Assembly (NCBI RefSeq): GCF_012641465.1
Contig: NZ_JABAIK010000004.1
Location: 202,258 to 266,257 of the forward strand
Direction of reading: 5' to 3'
DNA length: 64,000 bases
Origin: Vibrio agarilyticus
GTDB taxonomy: Bacteria; Pseudomonadota; Gammaproteobacteria; Enterobacterales; Vibrionaceae
How positions within the stretch are numbered: position 1 is the stretch's first letter; each line of letters opens with the position of its first letter. The notes beneath the pieces were generated by a model. The model was not told where the DNA came from. It searched no databases and was given only the letters and a program-made list of their open reading frames with translations. This document shows positions 1 to 11,107 of the stretch, one piece after another. The position numbers and the translations under genes were made by a program.

Positions 1-1
1 T

Positions 2-286
2 ACCATCACTATCAAAAACCTCAGCCAAAGCGATGTACAGCTGCTTAGCCGTTATTGGCTTATCACTGACGCCAACAATAAAAAAATGGTCGTTGAGGGT
101 GAAGGCGTGGTAGGCCAAAAGCCTTTGATTCACGCAGGCGATGAGTACACCTATACCAGTGGCACTGCCATTGAAACCCCACTCGGTGTCATGCAAGGCC
201 ATTACATTATGCAAGATCCGCGCGGCAACGAATTTGTTGTTGAGGTTGATCCGTTTCGTTTGGCGATGCCAAATATTTTGAATTAG
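2..286 (+). CDS. apaG: ApaG (Co2+/Mg2+ efflux-associated protein), 5' end cut by window
   Basis: The reading frame is open from base 2 and ends at TAG 284-286, so the N-terminus lies outside the window. The visible 94 residues form the C-terminal part of the ApaG/DUF525 fibronectin-III-like fold, including the conserved stretch [10 protein letters not shown] and the ending [10 protein letters not shown]. ApaG proteins are small, soluble and of uncertain biochemical role. The gene is followed after 11 bases by apaH, the usual apaGH arrangement. No internal start should be taken as the real one. Confidence 0.93.
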   Translation, partial: TITIKNLSQSDVQLLSRYWLITDANNKKMVVEGEGVVGQKPLIHAGDEYTYTSGTAIETPLGVMQGHYIMQDPRGNEFVVEVDPFRLAMPNILN

Positions 287-297
287 TTGGAGTCCAT

Positions 298-1104
298 GTG
301 GCGACTTATCTTGTTGGTGATCTTCAAGGCTGTCTTGATGAATTACAATTGCTCCTTGCGCGAGTCGAGTTTGATCCGGCACGCGACACTCTATGGCTAG
401 TAGGTGACTTAGTCGCACGAGGCCCAAAATCACTTGAGACGTTGCGTTTTATTTATGGCTTAGGTGAGAGCGCCAAAGTGGTGCTTGGCAATCACGATCT
501 ACACTTGCTCGCTGGTGCTTACGCCCATGGTCGTGTCAAAGAGAAAGATCGCACCGCTGCGATATTCAGCGCGCCAGATAAAGCGTGTTTACTTGAATGG
601 CTGCGTGGTCAGCCCCTTTTGCAAGAGCACGATGACTTTGTCATGTGTCACGCAGGCATTAGCCCTCTATGGGATATCGCGACCGCGAAACATCACGCCA
701 AACAGGTTGAAGCCGTGCTACAAAGTGAGCGCTTACCTTGGCTGCTTGATAGCATGTACGGCAATAGCCCGGCATTATGGAGTGACGATCTCAATGAGCT
801 AGATACGCTTCGCTATACCATTAACGCCTTTACTCGTATGCGTTTCGTATTACCAAACGGCGCACTGGATATGCACTGTAAGTTACCGCCTGATGAGGTC
901 GATAGTGAACAATTCTGCCCATGGTTTGATTGGCCACAACGCAAACCGCTGGATAAAACAGTCGTCTTTGGTCACTGGGCTGCGTTAAGTGGCATTGCTC
1001 GCACTGATGTTATTGGGCTCGATACGGGGTGCGTTTGGGGCGAAGTTATGACAATGCTTCGCTGGGAAGATAAAGCCATATTTACTCAAGCGGCGCTCAA
1101 TTAA
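298..1104 (+). CDS. apaH: Symmetrical diadenosine tetraphosphatase ApaH
   Basis: ApaH hydrolyses Ap4A to two ADP and removes Np4A caps from RNA 5' ends. The 268 residues carry the metallophosphatase signature: GDLQG at 7-11, GDLVARGP at 36-43, GNHD at 64-67 and HAG at 118-120, which bind the two metals. Length matches the family (about 270-280). The start is GTG at 298, preceded by TTGGAGT at 287-293; the ATG at 296 is out of frame. It lies directly behind apaG, so the two are probably co-transcribed, and it converges with folA. Confidence 0.96.
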   Translation: MATYLVGDLQGCLDELQLLLARVEFDPARDTLWLVGDLVARGPKSLETLRFIYGLGESAKVVLGNHDLHLLAGAYAHGRVKEKDRTAAIFSAPDKACLLEWLRGQPLLQEHDDFVMCHAGISPLWDIATAKHHAKQVEAVLQSERLPWLLDSMYGNSPALWSDDLNELDTLRYTINAFTRMRFVLPNGALDMHCKLPPDEVDSEQFCPWFDWPQRKPLDKTVVFGHWAALSGIARTDVIGLDTGCVWGEVMTMLRWEDKAIFTQAALN

Positions 1105-1147
1105 CGCCCTTTTTTGAGCGGTTAACTGGCTACCCACTGATGACACA

Positions 1148-1630
1148 TTACTCTTTGTTCCAAATGGTAAAGCGCATGTTATATGCGTTTTTTTCATCGG
1201 CTGAATAACACGACTCAAAGGTCTGCTCAAAATGTTCATCCCATTGCGGGAACTGAGTATCCCCGCCAATATTGGCATCGATGAACGTCAAATAGAGGCG
1301 TTTGGCCAAAGGCAAACACGCCTGATAAATCGCGCCGCCACCGATCACCATTACCTCGTCGACAGTTCCTGCAGCAATCAAAGCCGCTTCAATGCTTGTT
1401 ACCACGGTGACACCGTCAATATGACGCTCTGGATCACGGCTTATCACGATATTATGGCGACCGGGAAGCGCGCGGCCAATCGAATCGTACGTTTTGCGTC
1501 CCATAATCACAGGTTTGCTCATCGTACACTGCTTAAACCACGCGAAGTCGGCGGGTAAGTGCCATGGCATTTGATTATCCAAGCCGATGACACGGTCATG
1601 AGCCATTGCCGCTATCATACTGATGATCAT
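1148..1630 (-). CDS. folA: Dihydrofolate reductase
   Basis: FolA reduces dihydrofolate to tetrahydrofolate with NADPH in the cytosol and is the target of trimethoprim. The 160 residues show MPWHLPADFAWFK at about 21-33, holding the active-site Asp28, then VIMGRKTYDSIGR for NADPH binding and VIGGG near residue 95. Length is normal for chromosomal FolA (about 159). It reads toward apaH, leaving 43 bases between the two stops. Its only close neighbour on the same strand is yjjB upstream, with a 15-base gap. Confidence 0.97.
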   Translation of the reverse strand: MIISMIAAMAHDRVIGLDNQMPWHLPADFAWFKQCTMSKPVIMGRKTYDSIGRALPGRHNIVISRDPERHIDGVTVVTSIEAALIAAGTVDEVMVIGGGAIYQACLPLAKRLYLTFIDANIGGDTQFPQWDEHFEQTFESCYSADEKNAYNMRFTIWNKE

Positions 1631-1645
1631 GGGTTTTCCTTATAA

Positions 1646-2113
1646 TTAAACGATGGGTCTGCGGCGGTAGAATAGCAGTCCTGGCATCGCAAGGCCAATT
1701 GCAAGCCCCGCAATAATAAACATCGCTTTGAGAAAATTTTCCATACACAGCGCAATTAGCTCGGGAGAGTACCCAATATGATTAATCTCAACCATCGCAA
1801 TCATTGCCTTAAAAGCATACACGCCGGGAATCATCGGGATCATAGCCGCCACAGTGAACACTTTTGGGTGCGCCAATAACTTGTGCGACCAATGCACGCC
1901 TATCATTCCCACGATAGTCGCGGCAAAAAACGTCGCCCACTCAATCGGGATCCCCAGATGCATCATTGCATAGCGACTACCATGACCGAGTGCACCACCC
2001 ACAGCGCAATAGATTAAAGCGCGTTTTGGCACATTAAACACCAAAGCAAACCCCACCGCAGGAACCGCGGCAAACAGCATGTCGTTTATCAGGCCGAATA
2101 AAAATTGCATCAT
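1646..2113 (-). CDS. yjjB: Threonine/serine exporter subunit, YjjB/ThrE C-terminal part
   Basis: This is a 155-residue integral membrane protein of the ThrE_2 (DUF3815) type with about five hydrophobic helices. In other bacteria YjjP and YjjB correspond to the N- and C-terminal halves of the ThrE amino-acid exporter, and in E. coli the pair has been linked to succinate export. I take the ATG at 2113-2111 as start because its first base is the last base of the upstream yjjP stop codon (TAATG). A longer frame to 2170 would only run into yjjP. The substrate is not visible from sequence. Confidence 0.85.
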   Translation of the reverse strand: MMQFLFGLINDMLFAAVPAVGFALVFNVPKRALIYCAVGGALGHGSRYAMMHLGIPIEWATFFAATIVGMIGVHWSHKLLAHPKVFTVAAMIPMIPGVYAFKAMIAMVEINHIGYSPELIALCMENFLKAMFIIAGLAIGLAMPGLLFYRRRPIV

Positions 2114-2880
2114 TACCCCATCCATCCCCAAACGCCGGTGATCCCCATCGCGCCAACAATACCCAGACACGTCGCCAAGGTTAATAAACTGGCCATCACA
2201 AACCGAGCAATTCCCATATTGGTGTGCCCTTTCAGCATATCGGCAACAGAATTGATCAAAGGAAAGCCTGGGACCAGCATCAAGACTGAGGATGCCATTA
2301 CTACGGTTGGCAAATTGCCAATATTAAAAATCACCGCTTGAGTTGAAATTAACGTTGTGACAAACGCCGTCGCGGCAAAATTGACCAGAGGATTAAAATG
2401 TCGATGGCCAATCTCTTGGCGCACGATCATGCCACACGCCGAGGCGATAAATGTCATCAGAAACACGGCCCAGTCACCTCCCGCCAAGCGACTAAAAGAG
2501 GCACAAGAGAGGCCAATCATAGCCACTACCAACCATCGGTTATAGCGTTCGGGGCTTATCGCATCTAATTTGGCCTTCGCCATACTTAGATCCAAAATCC
2601 TTTTTTCCAATAAAATGCAGATCCGCTGGATCTCCGTCACCACTCGCATGTTGATCCCACGATCCGCGCAGCTTCGCGTGGTCGTAATGCAGTGGCCTTT
2701 CATTACCGTCGTGACAACCAGAGCGTCCGCAGAAAGTGCAACCTCCACTTCATCGACGCCACACGCTAAGCCAACACGCCGCATAATACTACTGACTAAC
2801 GCACTCTCTGCACCATGCGCAAGAAGCATTTGCCCAGCTTGGGCGACTAAGCGCGATATCGCTCTTTGGGTTACTTCCAT
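2113..2880 (-). CDS. yjjP: Threonine/serine exporter family protein YjjP
   Basis: The 255-residue protein has a soluble N-terminal half (about 1-115, ThrE/DUF1212 type) followed by membrane helices from about residue 117, including segments near MIGLSCASFSRLAGG and VMASSVLMLVPGFPL. It forms a split exporter with YjjB, to which it is translationally coupled by a one-base TAATG overlap. The obgE terminator lies just upstream, so yjjPB probably has its own promoter. Family assignment is firm; transported substrate is inferred only. Confidence 0.87.
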   Translation of the reverse strand: MEVTQRAISRLVAQAGQMLLAHGAESALVSSIMRRVGLACGVDEVEVALSADALVVTTVMKGHCITTTRSCADRGINMRVVTEIQRICILLEKRILDLSMAKAKLDAISPERYNRWLVVAMIGLSCASFSRLAGGDWAVFLMTFIASACGMIVRQEIGHRHFNPLVNFAATAFVTTLISTQAVIFNIGNLPTVVMASSVLMLVPGFPLINSVADMLKGHTNMGIARFVMASLLTLATCLGIVGAMGITGVWGWMG

Positions 2881-2951
2881 GTTTCAACCTTTCACCAAAT
2901 TCTTGACGCTATTTTGCCTGAAATTGCAGCACGGCCCCAATGTCTCAGCAC

Positions 2952-2981
2952 AAAAAAGCCGCAATCATAGATTGCGGCTTT
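2952..2981 (-). terminator. Rho-independent terminator behind obgE
   Basis: A 12-bp stem AAAGCCGCAATC with an ATA loop is followed on the minus strand by a run of six T. It lies between the obgE stop (3020) and the yjjP start (2880), so it ends obgE transcription. Confidence 0.85.
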
Positions 2982-3019
2982 AAGCAGTTAATGCGGTTTT
3001 CGACGTTTATTGGACCGAA

Positions 3020-4195
<1,176 letters not shown>

Positions 4196-4352
4196 TTACT
4201 CCGACTACTTGCGTGTCAATCAACAATCACTACATTTTAGCAGATGACAGAGGCGAACTCCCAGACCACTGTTCGCTCGAAACACGAGTAGATACTCGCC
4301 TCTATCGACTGCTCGAATGCACCCCATCCCGTTGGAGCCACAAGACAATTAA

Positions 4353-4386
4353 TAATAAAAAACCCCGCCGAGTAGGCAGGGCTTTT
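4353..4386 (-). terminator. Terminator behind rpmA
   Basis: On the minus strand AAAAGCCCTGCC pairs with GGCGGGGTTTT around a 5-base loop and is followed by more T. It sits 40 bases past the rpmA stop, before obgE, and suggests that obgE is at least partly transcribed from its own promoter within 4193-4352. Confidence 0.75.
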
Positions 4387-4425
4387 AAATTCAGCTAGAA
4401 ACCAGTTCTAAGCGTAAAGTGAGAA

Positions 4426-4695
<270 letters not shown>

Positions 4696-4703
4696 CTAAT
4701 CGA

Positions 4704-5015
4704 TTACGCGTTGATACCAGTGATTTTCACTTCCGTGAACCACTGACGGTGACCTTGTTGCTTACGAGAGTGCTTACGACGACGGAATTTAACGATTTTT
4801 ACTTTATCGCCACGACCGTGTTGTACAACTTCAGCTACAACTTTGCCGCCCTCTACTAGAGGAGCACCAACTTTAATGTCGTCACCGTTAGCAACTAGAA
4901 GTACGGTATCGAACTCGATAGTTGCGCCAGTTTCAACGTCTAATTTCTCTAAACGAAGAGTTTGACCTTCGCTTACACGGTGTTGTTTACCACCAGATTG
5001 GAAAACAGCGTACAT
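4704..5015 (-). CDS. rplU: 50S ribosomal protein bL21
   Basis: bL21 is a 103-residue large-subunit protein that contacts 23S r[17 protein letters not shown] at the N-terminus and the basic stretch [20 protein letters not shown] near the C-terminus are diagnostic. It is the first gene of rplU-rpmA, with an 80-base leader after the promoter, and it is divergent from ispB, the usual gammaproteobacterial arrangement. Confidence 0.98.
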   Translation of the reverse strand: MYAVFQSGGKQHRVSEGQTLRLEKLDVETGATIEFDTVLLVANGDDIKVGAPLVEGGKVVAEVVQHGRGDKVKIVKFRRRKHSRKQQGHRQWFTEVKITGINA

Positions 5016-5095
5016 ATTTTACTCCGCTTTTTCCGCACAGCCTGCATACAAATTGAGCTAGGGTGTGCGCTAAACTAATCATCAATAGGGCGCAG

Positions 5096-5124
5096 ATTCT
5101 ACAGAAAGGATGCCCCTATGACAA
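5096..5124 (-). promoter_or_regulatory. Sigma-70 promoter of rplU-rpmA
   Basis: On the minus strand TTGTCA (5124-5119) and TAGAAT (5101-5096) are separated by exactly 17 bases, five of six consensus matches in each box. It is oriented toward rplU, giving a leader of about 75 bases that contains GCGC-rich dyads. Confidence 0.8.
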
Positions 5125-5281
5125 GCCATATTTTGAAAAAATTGGCGAAAAGCTAATCGCCAAAGAAAAGTGCCGCAATCATGCCCTTAAGCCATGTATT
5201 TATCAACGTTTTTTAGTGTATTATTCGACAATTATGCGAATCGAATAAGCCTTGCAGGGTCTAACTTCAGCCGGATACACA

Positions 5282-6253
5282 ATGGATTTTAAAACTATCC
5301 AAGCGCTTACTGCCGACGACATGGCAAAAGTGAATGAAACGATACAGGCACAGCTCAACTCTGAGGTGTCATTAATTAACCAACTTGGTTTTTATATCAT
5401 CAGCAGTGGTGGCAAGCGGATCCGCCCGCTACTTGCGATCTTGTCGGCACGCGCACTCGGCTACCAAGGTGAACAGCACACCATGGCTGCGGCTTTTATT
5501 GAATTTATTCACACGGCAACGCTACTTCACGACGATGTGGTCGATGAGTCCGATATGCGCCGTGGAAAAGCAACCGCGAATGCCACTTTTGGTAACGCAG
5601 CCAGCGTGTTAGTCGGAGATTATATTTACACTCGCTCGTTTCAGATGATGACAGAGCTTGGCTCAATGAAGATTCTGAAATTAATGAGCGAAGCGGTCAA
5701 TGTGATTGCCGAGGGTGAGGTTCAGCAATTGATCAATTGCAATGATCCCGATACCACTGAAGCCAGTTATATGGCGGTGATCTACTCGAAAACGGCGCGC
5801 CTGTTTGAGGCAGCAACTCAAGTCGGTGCCATTTTAGCCGGAGCCAATAGTGATGTAGAACTCGCACTACAAAACTATGGCAAATATTTAGGTACGGCAT
5901 TCCAATTGATTGACGATGTGATGGATTACACCGCCGATGGCAAAGAAATGGGTAAAAACGTTGGTGATGATCTCGCCGAAGGAAAGCCAACTCTGCCACT
6001 GCTGTACGCCATGCGGCATACGAATGACGAAAATGCGGCCATGATTCGTCAAGCGATTGAACAGGCCAATGGCCTTGAAAAGCTTGATGATATTCTGGCA
6101 GTTATGGCTGAAACGGATGCGCTGACTTACACTACCACGCGCGCACAATATGAAGCCGATAAAGCGATTGCAGAGCTCGCCGTGCTTCCCGACTCGCCAT
6201 ACAAAGAAGCGTTGATCACACTCGCTCACATGGCCGTACACCGCTCAAAATAA
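5282..6253 (+). CDS. ispB: Octaprenyl diphosphate synthase
   Basis: IspB extends farnesyl diphosphate with isopentenyl units to make the C40 side chain of ubiquinone and menaquinone. The 323 residues carry both aspartate-rich motifs of trans-prenyltransferases: DDVVD at 84-88 and DDVMD at 210-214, plus GGKRIRP near 43-49. I choose ATG 5282 because it gives the family N-terminus MDFKTIQALTADDM; a TTG 30 bases earlier is in frame but adds non-conserved residues. It is divergent from rplU and ends at a strong bidirectional terminator shared with mdh. Confidence 0.96.
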   Translation: MDFKTIQALTADDMAKVNETIQAQLNSEVSLINQLGFYIISSGGKRIRPLLAILSARALGYQGEQHTMAAAFIEFIHTATLLHDDVVDESDMRRGKATANATFGNAASVLVGDYIYTRSFQMMTELGSMKILKLMSEAVNVIAEGEVQQLINCNDPDTTEASYMAVIYSKTARLFEAATQVGAILAGANSDVELALQNYGKYLGTAFQLIDDVMDYTADGKEMGKNVGDDLAEGKPTLPLLYAMRHTNDENAAMIRQAIEQANGLEKLDDILAVMAETDALTYTTTRAQYEADKAIAELAVLPDSPYKEALITLAHMAVHRSK

Positions 6254-6256
6254 GAT

Positions 6257-6292
6257 AAAAAAATAGCCGATCTTGAGATCGGCTATTTTTTC
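6257..6292. terminator. Bidirectional terminator between ispB and mdh
   Basis: AAAATAGCCGATC and GATCGGCTATTTT form a perfect stem around a TTGA loop, with A and T runs on both sides. It can end both the convergent ispB and mdh transcripts. Confidence 0.92.
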
Positions 6293-6309
6293 ACTCGAAT
6301 GCGAAATCA

Positions 6310-7248
6310 TCACTTGGCAGCAAATTCAACGCCAATGTCGATGTCTTTATTAAGTGTTTCCAGCATGCCATCCAGCGCTGCCTTTTCATATTCACTCAAT
6401 TCACCGTAAGGCAATACCGCTTCGATACCCTCTTTGCCCAATTTTACTGGTTGCGCAAAGAAAGGCGCGTGCTCGCCAGCGCCTTCAACATAGGCATATT
6501 CGATCACGCTTTCATCACCTTGCAAGGCTTTAACCAACGCGAGGCCAAAACGGCACGCAGCTTGTCCCATAGACAAGGTCGCAGAGCCGCCACCCGCTTT
6601 AGCTTCAACCACTTCGGTTCCTGCGTTTTGAATTCGAGTCGTTAATGCTGCAACTTCTTCGTCGCTGAATGTCACGCCATCAACTTGTGACAATAGCGGT
6701 AAAATAGTAACGCCAGAGTGACCACCAATCACAGGCACTCGAACTTCACCAGGATCTTTGTCTTTAAGTTCTGCGACAAAGGTTTCGGAACGGATCACAT
6801 CCAGAGTCGTTATGCCAAACAACTTACGCTTGTCATACACACCCGCTTTTTTGAGAACTTCTGCCGCGATAGGTACGGTGGTATTGACTGGGTTAGTGAT
6901 AATGCCAATACACGCCGTTGGGCAGACTACCGCGATTTTTTCGGCCAATGACTTAACAATGCCCGCATTGACGTTAAACAGATCCGAGCGATCCATGCCA
7001 GGTTTACGCGCGACACCGGCAGAAATGAGTACCACATCGGCCCCCTCGAGCGCTGGAGTGGGATCTTCTCCGGCATAACCTTTGATCCGCACCGGCGTTG
7101 GAATATGGCTAAGATCCGCGGCAACCCCGGGGGTCACTGGAGCAATATCGTAAAGGGCTAAATCTGAACCCGCTGGAAGGCGGTTTTTCAATAACAGGGC
7201 CAGTGCCTGACCAATGCCACCTGCGGCACCGATAACAGCAACTTTCAT
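6310..7248 (-). CDS. mdh: Malate dehydrogenase (NAD)
   Basis: Mdh interconverts malate and oxaloacetate with NAD in the TCA cycle. The 312 residues begin with the dinucleotide-binding motif VIGAAGGIG (5-13). Active-site residues are all visible: Arg81 and Arg87 on the mobile loop (VARKPGMDR), the Asp150/Arg153 pair (TLDVIRSE) and catalytic His177 (GGHSG). Length and numbering are those of E. coli Mdh. It is divergent from argR, the conserved mdh/argR arrangement of enteric bacteria and vibrios. Confidence 0.98.
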   Translation of the reverse strand: MKVAVIGAAGGIGQALALLLKNRLPAGSDLALYDIAPVTPGVAADLSHIPTPVRIKGYAGEDPTPALEGADVVLISAGVARKPGMDRSDLFNVNAGIVKSLAEKIAVVCPTACIGIITNPVNTTVPIAAEVLKKAGVYDKRKLFGITTLDVIRSETFVAELKDKDPGEVRVPVIGGHSGVTILPLLSQVDGVTFSDEEVAALTTRIQNAGTEVVEAKAGGGSATLSMGQAACRFGLALVKALQGDESVIEYAYVEGAGEHAPFFAQPVKLGKEGIEAVLPYGELSEYEKAALDGMLETLNKDIDIGVEFAAK

Positions 7249-7570
7249 GTCATTCTCCTTTTGAGAGTTAATCTCTTCTAATCGTGGTAGGTACCCGTTT
7301 TTAAAACGTTCTAATAAGAAAAACTATCGAACTTACATCCTGATTACAATCAGGCAACGTCAGCTTTGCGACCTTGCGCAAGTCAAAATCTGCGTGCTAC
7401 ATCAAACTTATTGATTCATAGGGTGATTATGCCACAAGCGTATCCATTCATCTCCGCACTAAATAAATGGACATCTATGCAACAATTTTTGATTAATATT
7501 TGCCCACCAAAGTGATCTTTTCGACAGAACATCATCATCATTTGGCGCATATTGCATATCTATGCGAAAC
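7249..7570. other. mdh-argR divergent control region
   Basis: About 320 bases hold the promoters of mdh and argR, followed by an ERIC-like repeat. I see no unambiguous -35/-10 pair. Stretches near 7490-7505 (TGATTAATATTTGC) and 7556-7569 (TGCATATCTATGCG) loosely resemble half-conserved ARG boxes, as expected if ArgR controls itself, but each has several mismatches and they are not the usual pair three bases apart. Confidence 0.3.
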
Positions 7571-7708
7571 TATACTCAAACAACTTGAAGATGCAGGTGG
7601 GCGACCAACGAGCAAAGCCTCTGAGCACTTCGTGAACATAGATAAACGATGTGATGGGTTTTGTGAATGCAAGCCAGCACCGCTCAAACTTCAAGTCGGA
7701 CAGGCATA
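7571..7708 (+). repeat. ERIC-like repeat in front of argR
   Basis: A 138-bp element starts TATACTCAAACAACTTGAAG, contains the core CTCTGAGCACTTCGTGAAC and an imperfect ATAGATAAACGATGTGATG dyad, and ends with CTTCAAGTCGGACAGGCATA. Its ends are inverted copies of each other, the ERIC architecture. It ends 37 bases before the argR start codon. The same family occurs at 29243, 29496, 31247, 39597 and, reversed, 42986. Confidence 0.85.
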
Positions 7709-7745
7709 TCATTTCCATATGATGAAATAAGAGAAATCACGCCCT

Positions 7746-8216
7746 ATGCGTAGTTCAGAAAAACAAGACAACCTGGTACGTGCCTTCAAAGCATTACTGA
7801 AAGAAGAGCGCTTTGGCTCTCAAGGTGAAATCGTTGACGCCCTCAAATCAGAAGGCTTTGACAGCATTAACCAATCCAAAGTCTCACGTATGCTGACCAA
7901 ATTTGGCGCGGTACGTACGCGTAACGCCAAAATGGAGATGGTGTACTGCCTTCCGGCAGAGCTTGGCGTTCCCACCGTCAGTAGCTCATTGCGTGAATTG
8001 GTGCTTGATATCGACCATAACAATGCGCTCGTCGTAATTCATACCGGCCCAGGCGCGGCGCAACTTATCGCTCGCTTACTCGACTCACTCGGTAAGTCTG
8101 AGGGGATCTTAGGGGTTGTGGCTGGTGACGACACGATTTTTATAACGCCTACGCTAGCGGTTTCAAGTAAAGAGCTATTTGACTCCGTTTGTCTACTGTT
8201 CGAATACAAAGGCTAA
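7746..8216 (+). CDS. argR: Arginine repressor ArgR
   Basis: ArgR is a hexameric DNA-binding protein that uses arginine as corepressor for the arginine biosynthesis genes and helps XerCD recombination. Residues 1-70 form the winged helix with SQGEIVDAL and [19 protein letters not shown]. Residues 85-156 form the oligomerisation/arginine-binding domain, with HTGPGAAQ and the Asp pair in [10 protein letters not shown]. The length, 156, equals E. coli ArgR. An ERIC-like element lies immediately upstream and is probably part of the 5' leader. Confidence 0.97.
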   Translation: MRSSEKQDNLVRAFKALLKEERFGSQGEIVDALKSEGFDSINQSKVSRMLTKFGAVRTRNAKMEMVYCLPAELGVPTVSSSLRELVLDIDHNNALVVIHTGPGAAQLIARLLDSLGKSEGILGVVAGDDTIFITPTLAVSSKELFDSVCLLFEYKG

Positions 8217-8249
8217 CCTCGATACCCGCCGAGTTTACTGTAGTACTAA

Positions 8250-8286
8250 AAATAATGACCACTCAAAAGGTGGTCATTATTTTTTC
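8250..8286. terminator. Bidirectional terminator between argR and plsC
   Basis: A 12-bp perfect stem AATAATGACCAC / GTGGTCATTATT with a seven-base loop is followed by T on the plus strand and preceded by A runs, serving the convergent argR and plsC. Confidence 0.92.
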
Positions 8287-8312
8287 GAGAAAGCCGCTAT
8301 TTGACGCGATAA

Positions 8313-9053
8313 TTAAACTCGAACGCCTTCCGCCTCATTACGTTGAGCTACCTCGTTGTCTAGTGCCATCAACTTTTGTTCCATGAGATCGCGACATTGA
8401 GTTGCGAGTTTGCGCACATCCTCTTTGCCATAACCATCAATGCTCACAGGAGGCAACATCTCGACGATAACATGGCCGTTATTCCAACGATTTAACTTAA
8501 TATTACCGGTTGAACTGCACACAATTGGAATAATGGGGACTTGAGCGCCAATCGCGGCATGAAACGCACCGGTTTTAAACGGCAATAGGCCTCGACCTCG
8601 TGAACGCGTTCCTTCTGGAAACATCCATACCGAAACATCGCTTTGCTTAATGCTTGCCACCACTTGGTCAATCGTGCCTTTCGCTTTGGCCTTATTGGCA
8701 CGATCAATCAAAATATTTCCAGATAACCAATAGAGCTGACCAAACAAAGGCAGCCAGGCAAGACTCTTTTTCCCAACCGTAACCACCTTCGGCGTTACTG
8801 CGCCTGAGACAGTAAAAAGATCCCAGTTATTTTGGTGATTGGCGATGTAAATATGCTGACCACGATGATACGCATCCGGTGGTAAACGAAATTCAAGTTT
8901 GATACCAAAAACGCGCGCCATTTTGGCAAATTGACGTCCAAAGGTGAACACGTGTTTGGGATTGCGTGGGCTTAGCAAGCAGTAACCACAGCCAAAGACA
9001 AACATGAAGATAGCAAACAGTGCTACCGCCACCAAACGCAGCAGGGCAATCAT
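8313..9053 (-). CDS. plsC: 1-acyl-sn-glycerol-3-phosphate acyltransferase
   Basis: PlsC acylates lysophosphatidic acid to phosphatidic acid at the inner membrane. The 246-residue protein starts with a membrane helix (about 3-25), then the catalytic NHxxxxD motif (His73-Asp78 in NHQNNWD) and the glycerophosphate-binding motif FPEGTRSRG near residue 147. Both are intact. It is a single gene between two hairpins, convergent with argR. Confidence 0.95.
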   Translation of the reverse strand: MIALLRLVAVALFAIFMFVFGCGYCLLSPRNPKHVFTFGRQFAKMARVFGIKLEFRLPPDAYHRGQHIYIANHQNNWDLFTVSGAVTPKVVTVGKKSLAWLPLFGQLYWLSGNILIDRANKAKAKGTIDQVVASIKQSDVSVWMFPEGTRSRGRGLLPFKTGAFHAAIGAQVPIIPIVCSSTGNIKLNRWNNGHVIVEMLPPVSIDGYGKEDVRKLATQCRDLMEQKLMALDNEVAQRNEAEGVRV

Positions 9054-9146
9054 TTAGACTCCAAGTGGCACTTAGGCCAAAGGTAGTAAAGTAACAAAAA
9101 ACGAGCGTAATATGCCCTAACGCAACGCCAAGTGATTGGGGGATCT

Positions 9147-9181
9147 CTTTTTATTGCAAAGCAAAACGATGCAATAAAAAG
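9147..9181. terminator. AT-rich hairpin behind murA
   Basis: CTTTTTATTGCA and TGCAATAAAAAG form a 12-bp stem with an 11-base loop, 75 bases beyond the murA stop and upstream of plsC. It lacks a T tract on either side, so it is only a possible terminator of the mla-murA operon. Confidence 0.4.
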
Positions 9182-9255
9182 AATCAAACTTGCCACCATA
9201 ACACCGACGTTCAAACGAACAGGCATATCTTGAACAATGCTCTTAATTAAAGCGA

Positions 9256-10524
<1,269 letters not shown>

Positions 10525-10530
10525 TCAACC

Positions 10531-10785
10531 TTACAACGACATCAGTTTCTTATCACGTGCCCATTCCGCTGGCGTCAGCGCTTTGATTGACAGCGCATGA
10601 ATATCATTACGTTGAATGTATTCCATAAGAGGGCCGTAAATCAGTTGTTGTTTTTTAACGCGGCTCATGCCATCGAAACAGGCATCAACAGCCACGACTT
10701 CGTAATGGCTACCTTCACCTTTCACATGAACTTCTTCTAAGTTCAACGCTTGCTCAAGGAGTTGTTGTACTTTGGCACTATCCAC
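10531..10785 (-). CDS. ibaG: BolA-family protein IbaG
   Basis: IbaG (YrbA) is an 84-residue BolA-type protein with the class-II KH-like fold that binds monothiol glutaredoxins and iron-sulfur clusters and is linked to acid response. [17 protein letters not shown] and the helical [11 protein letters not shown] are conserved family segments. The start is GTG at 10785, four bases past the mlaB stop, with AGAGG upstream; the longer frame to 10836 would overlap mlaB. Between mlaB and murA, as in enteric bacteria. Confidence 0.92.
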   Translation of the reverse strand: MDSAKVQQLLEQALNLEEVHVKGEGSHYEVVAVDACFDGMSRVKKQQLIYGPLMEYIQRNDIHALSIKALTPAEWARDKKLMSL

Positions 10786-10789
10786 AATC

Positions 10790-11107
10790 TTACCTCTGAT
10801 AATTCTGTATGTGGTCGGCGACCAACGACTCGACATTACTCAGCTGGAATAACGTACCCAGTTGCGTCGGTACAAAACGCAGCATTATATGACAGTTTTG
10901 TCTTTTTGCATGCTCAATTAAGTGGATCAAAAACGCCATTCCCGCAGAATCGACCCTTTCAATTCCACCAAGATCACAATTTGCATCATTGGTTCGGCAC
11001 ACCCAAGCCTGCAATTTTGGCCACAAAGTGGCGACACTGTGGCGGTCGAGCGCGCCAGCAAGGGAAAGGTCGCCATTGCCATCGACGTGCCACTGCGTTT
11101 GACTCAT
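10790..11107 (-). CDS. mlaB: MlaB, STAS-domain subunit of the Mla ABC transporter
   Basis: MlaB is a cytoplasmic STAS-domain protein that stabilises the MlaFE complex. The 105 residues include [18 protein letters not shown], the anti-sigma-antagonist-like segment with the conserved DSAG motif near residues 50-55. The ATG overlaps the mlaC stop by one base (TAATG), which fixes the start and shows translational coupling. Confidence 0.93.
   Translation of the reverse strand: MSQTQWHVDGNGDLSLAGALDRHSVATLWPKLQAWVCRTNDANCDLGGIERVDSAGMAFLIHLIEHAKRQNCHIMLRFVPTQLGTLFQLSNVESLVADHIQNYQR

Noticed and set aside
296-298. ATG as apaH start
   Set aside because: It is out of frame; the GTG at 298 gives the conserved ApaH N-terminus.
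1094-1125. Terminator behind apaH
   Set aside because: CGCTCAA and TTGAGCG pair across the stop region, but no T tract follows and the loop is long.
7490-7570. ARG boxes before argR
   Set aside because: Two stretches have partial symmetry but too many mismatches and no paired spacing; left as a note only.
7500-7730. 76-residue frame upstream of argR
   Set aside because: It starts with TTG and runs through the ERIC-like element; similar frames appear in other copies of the repeat.
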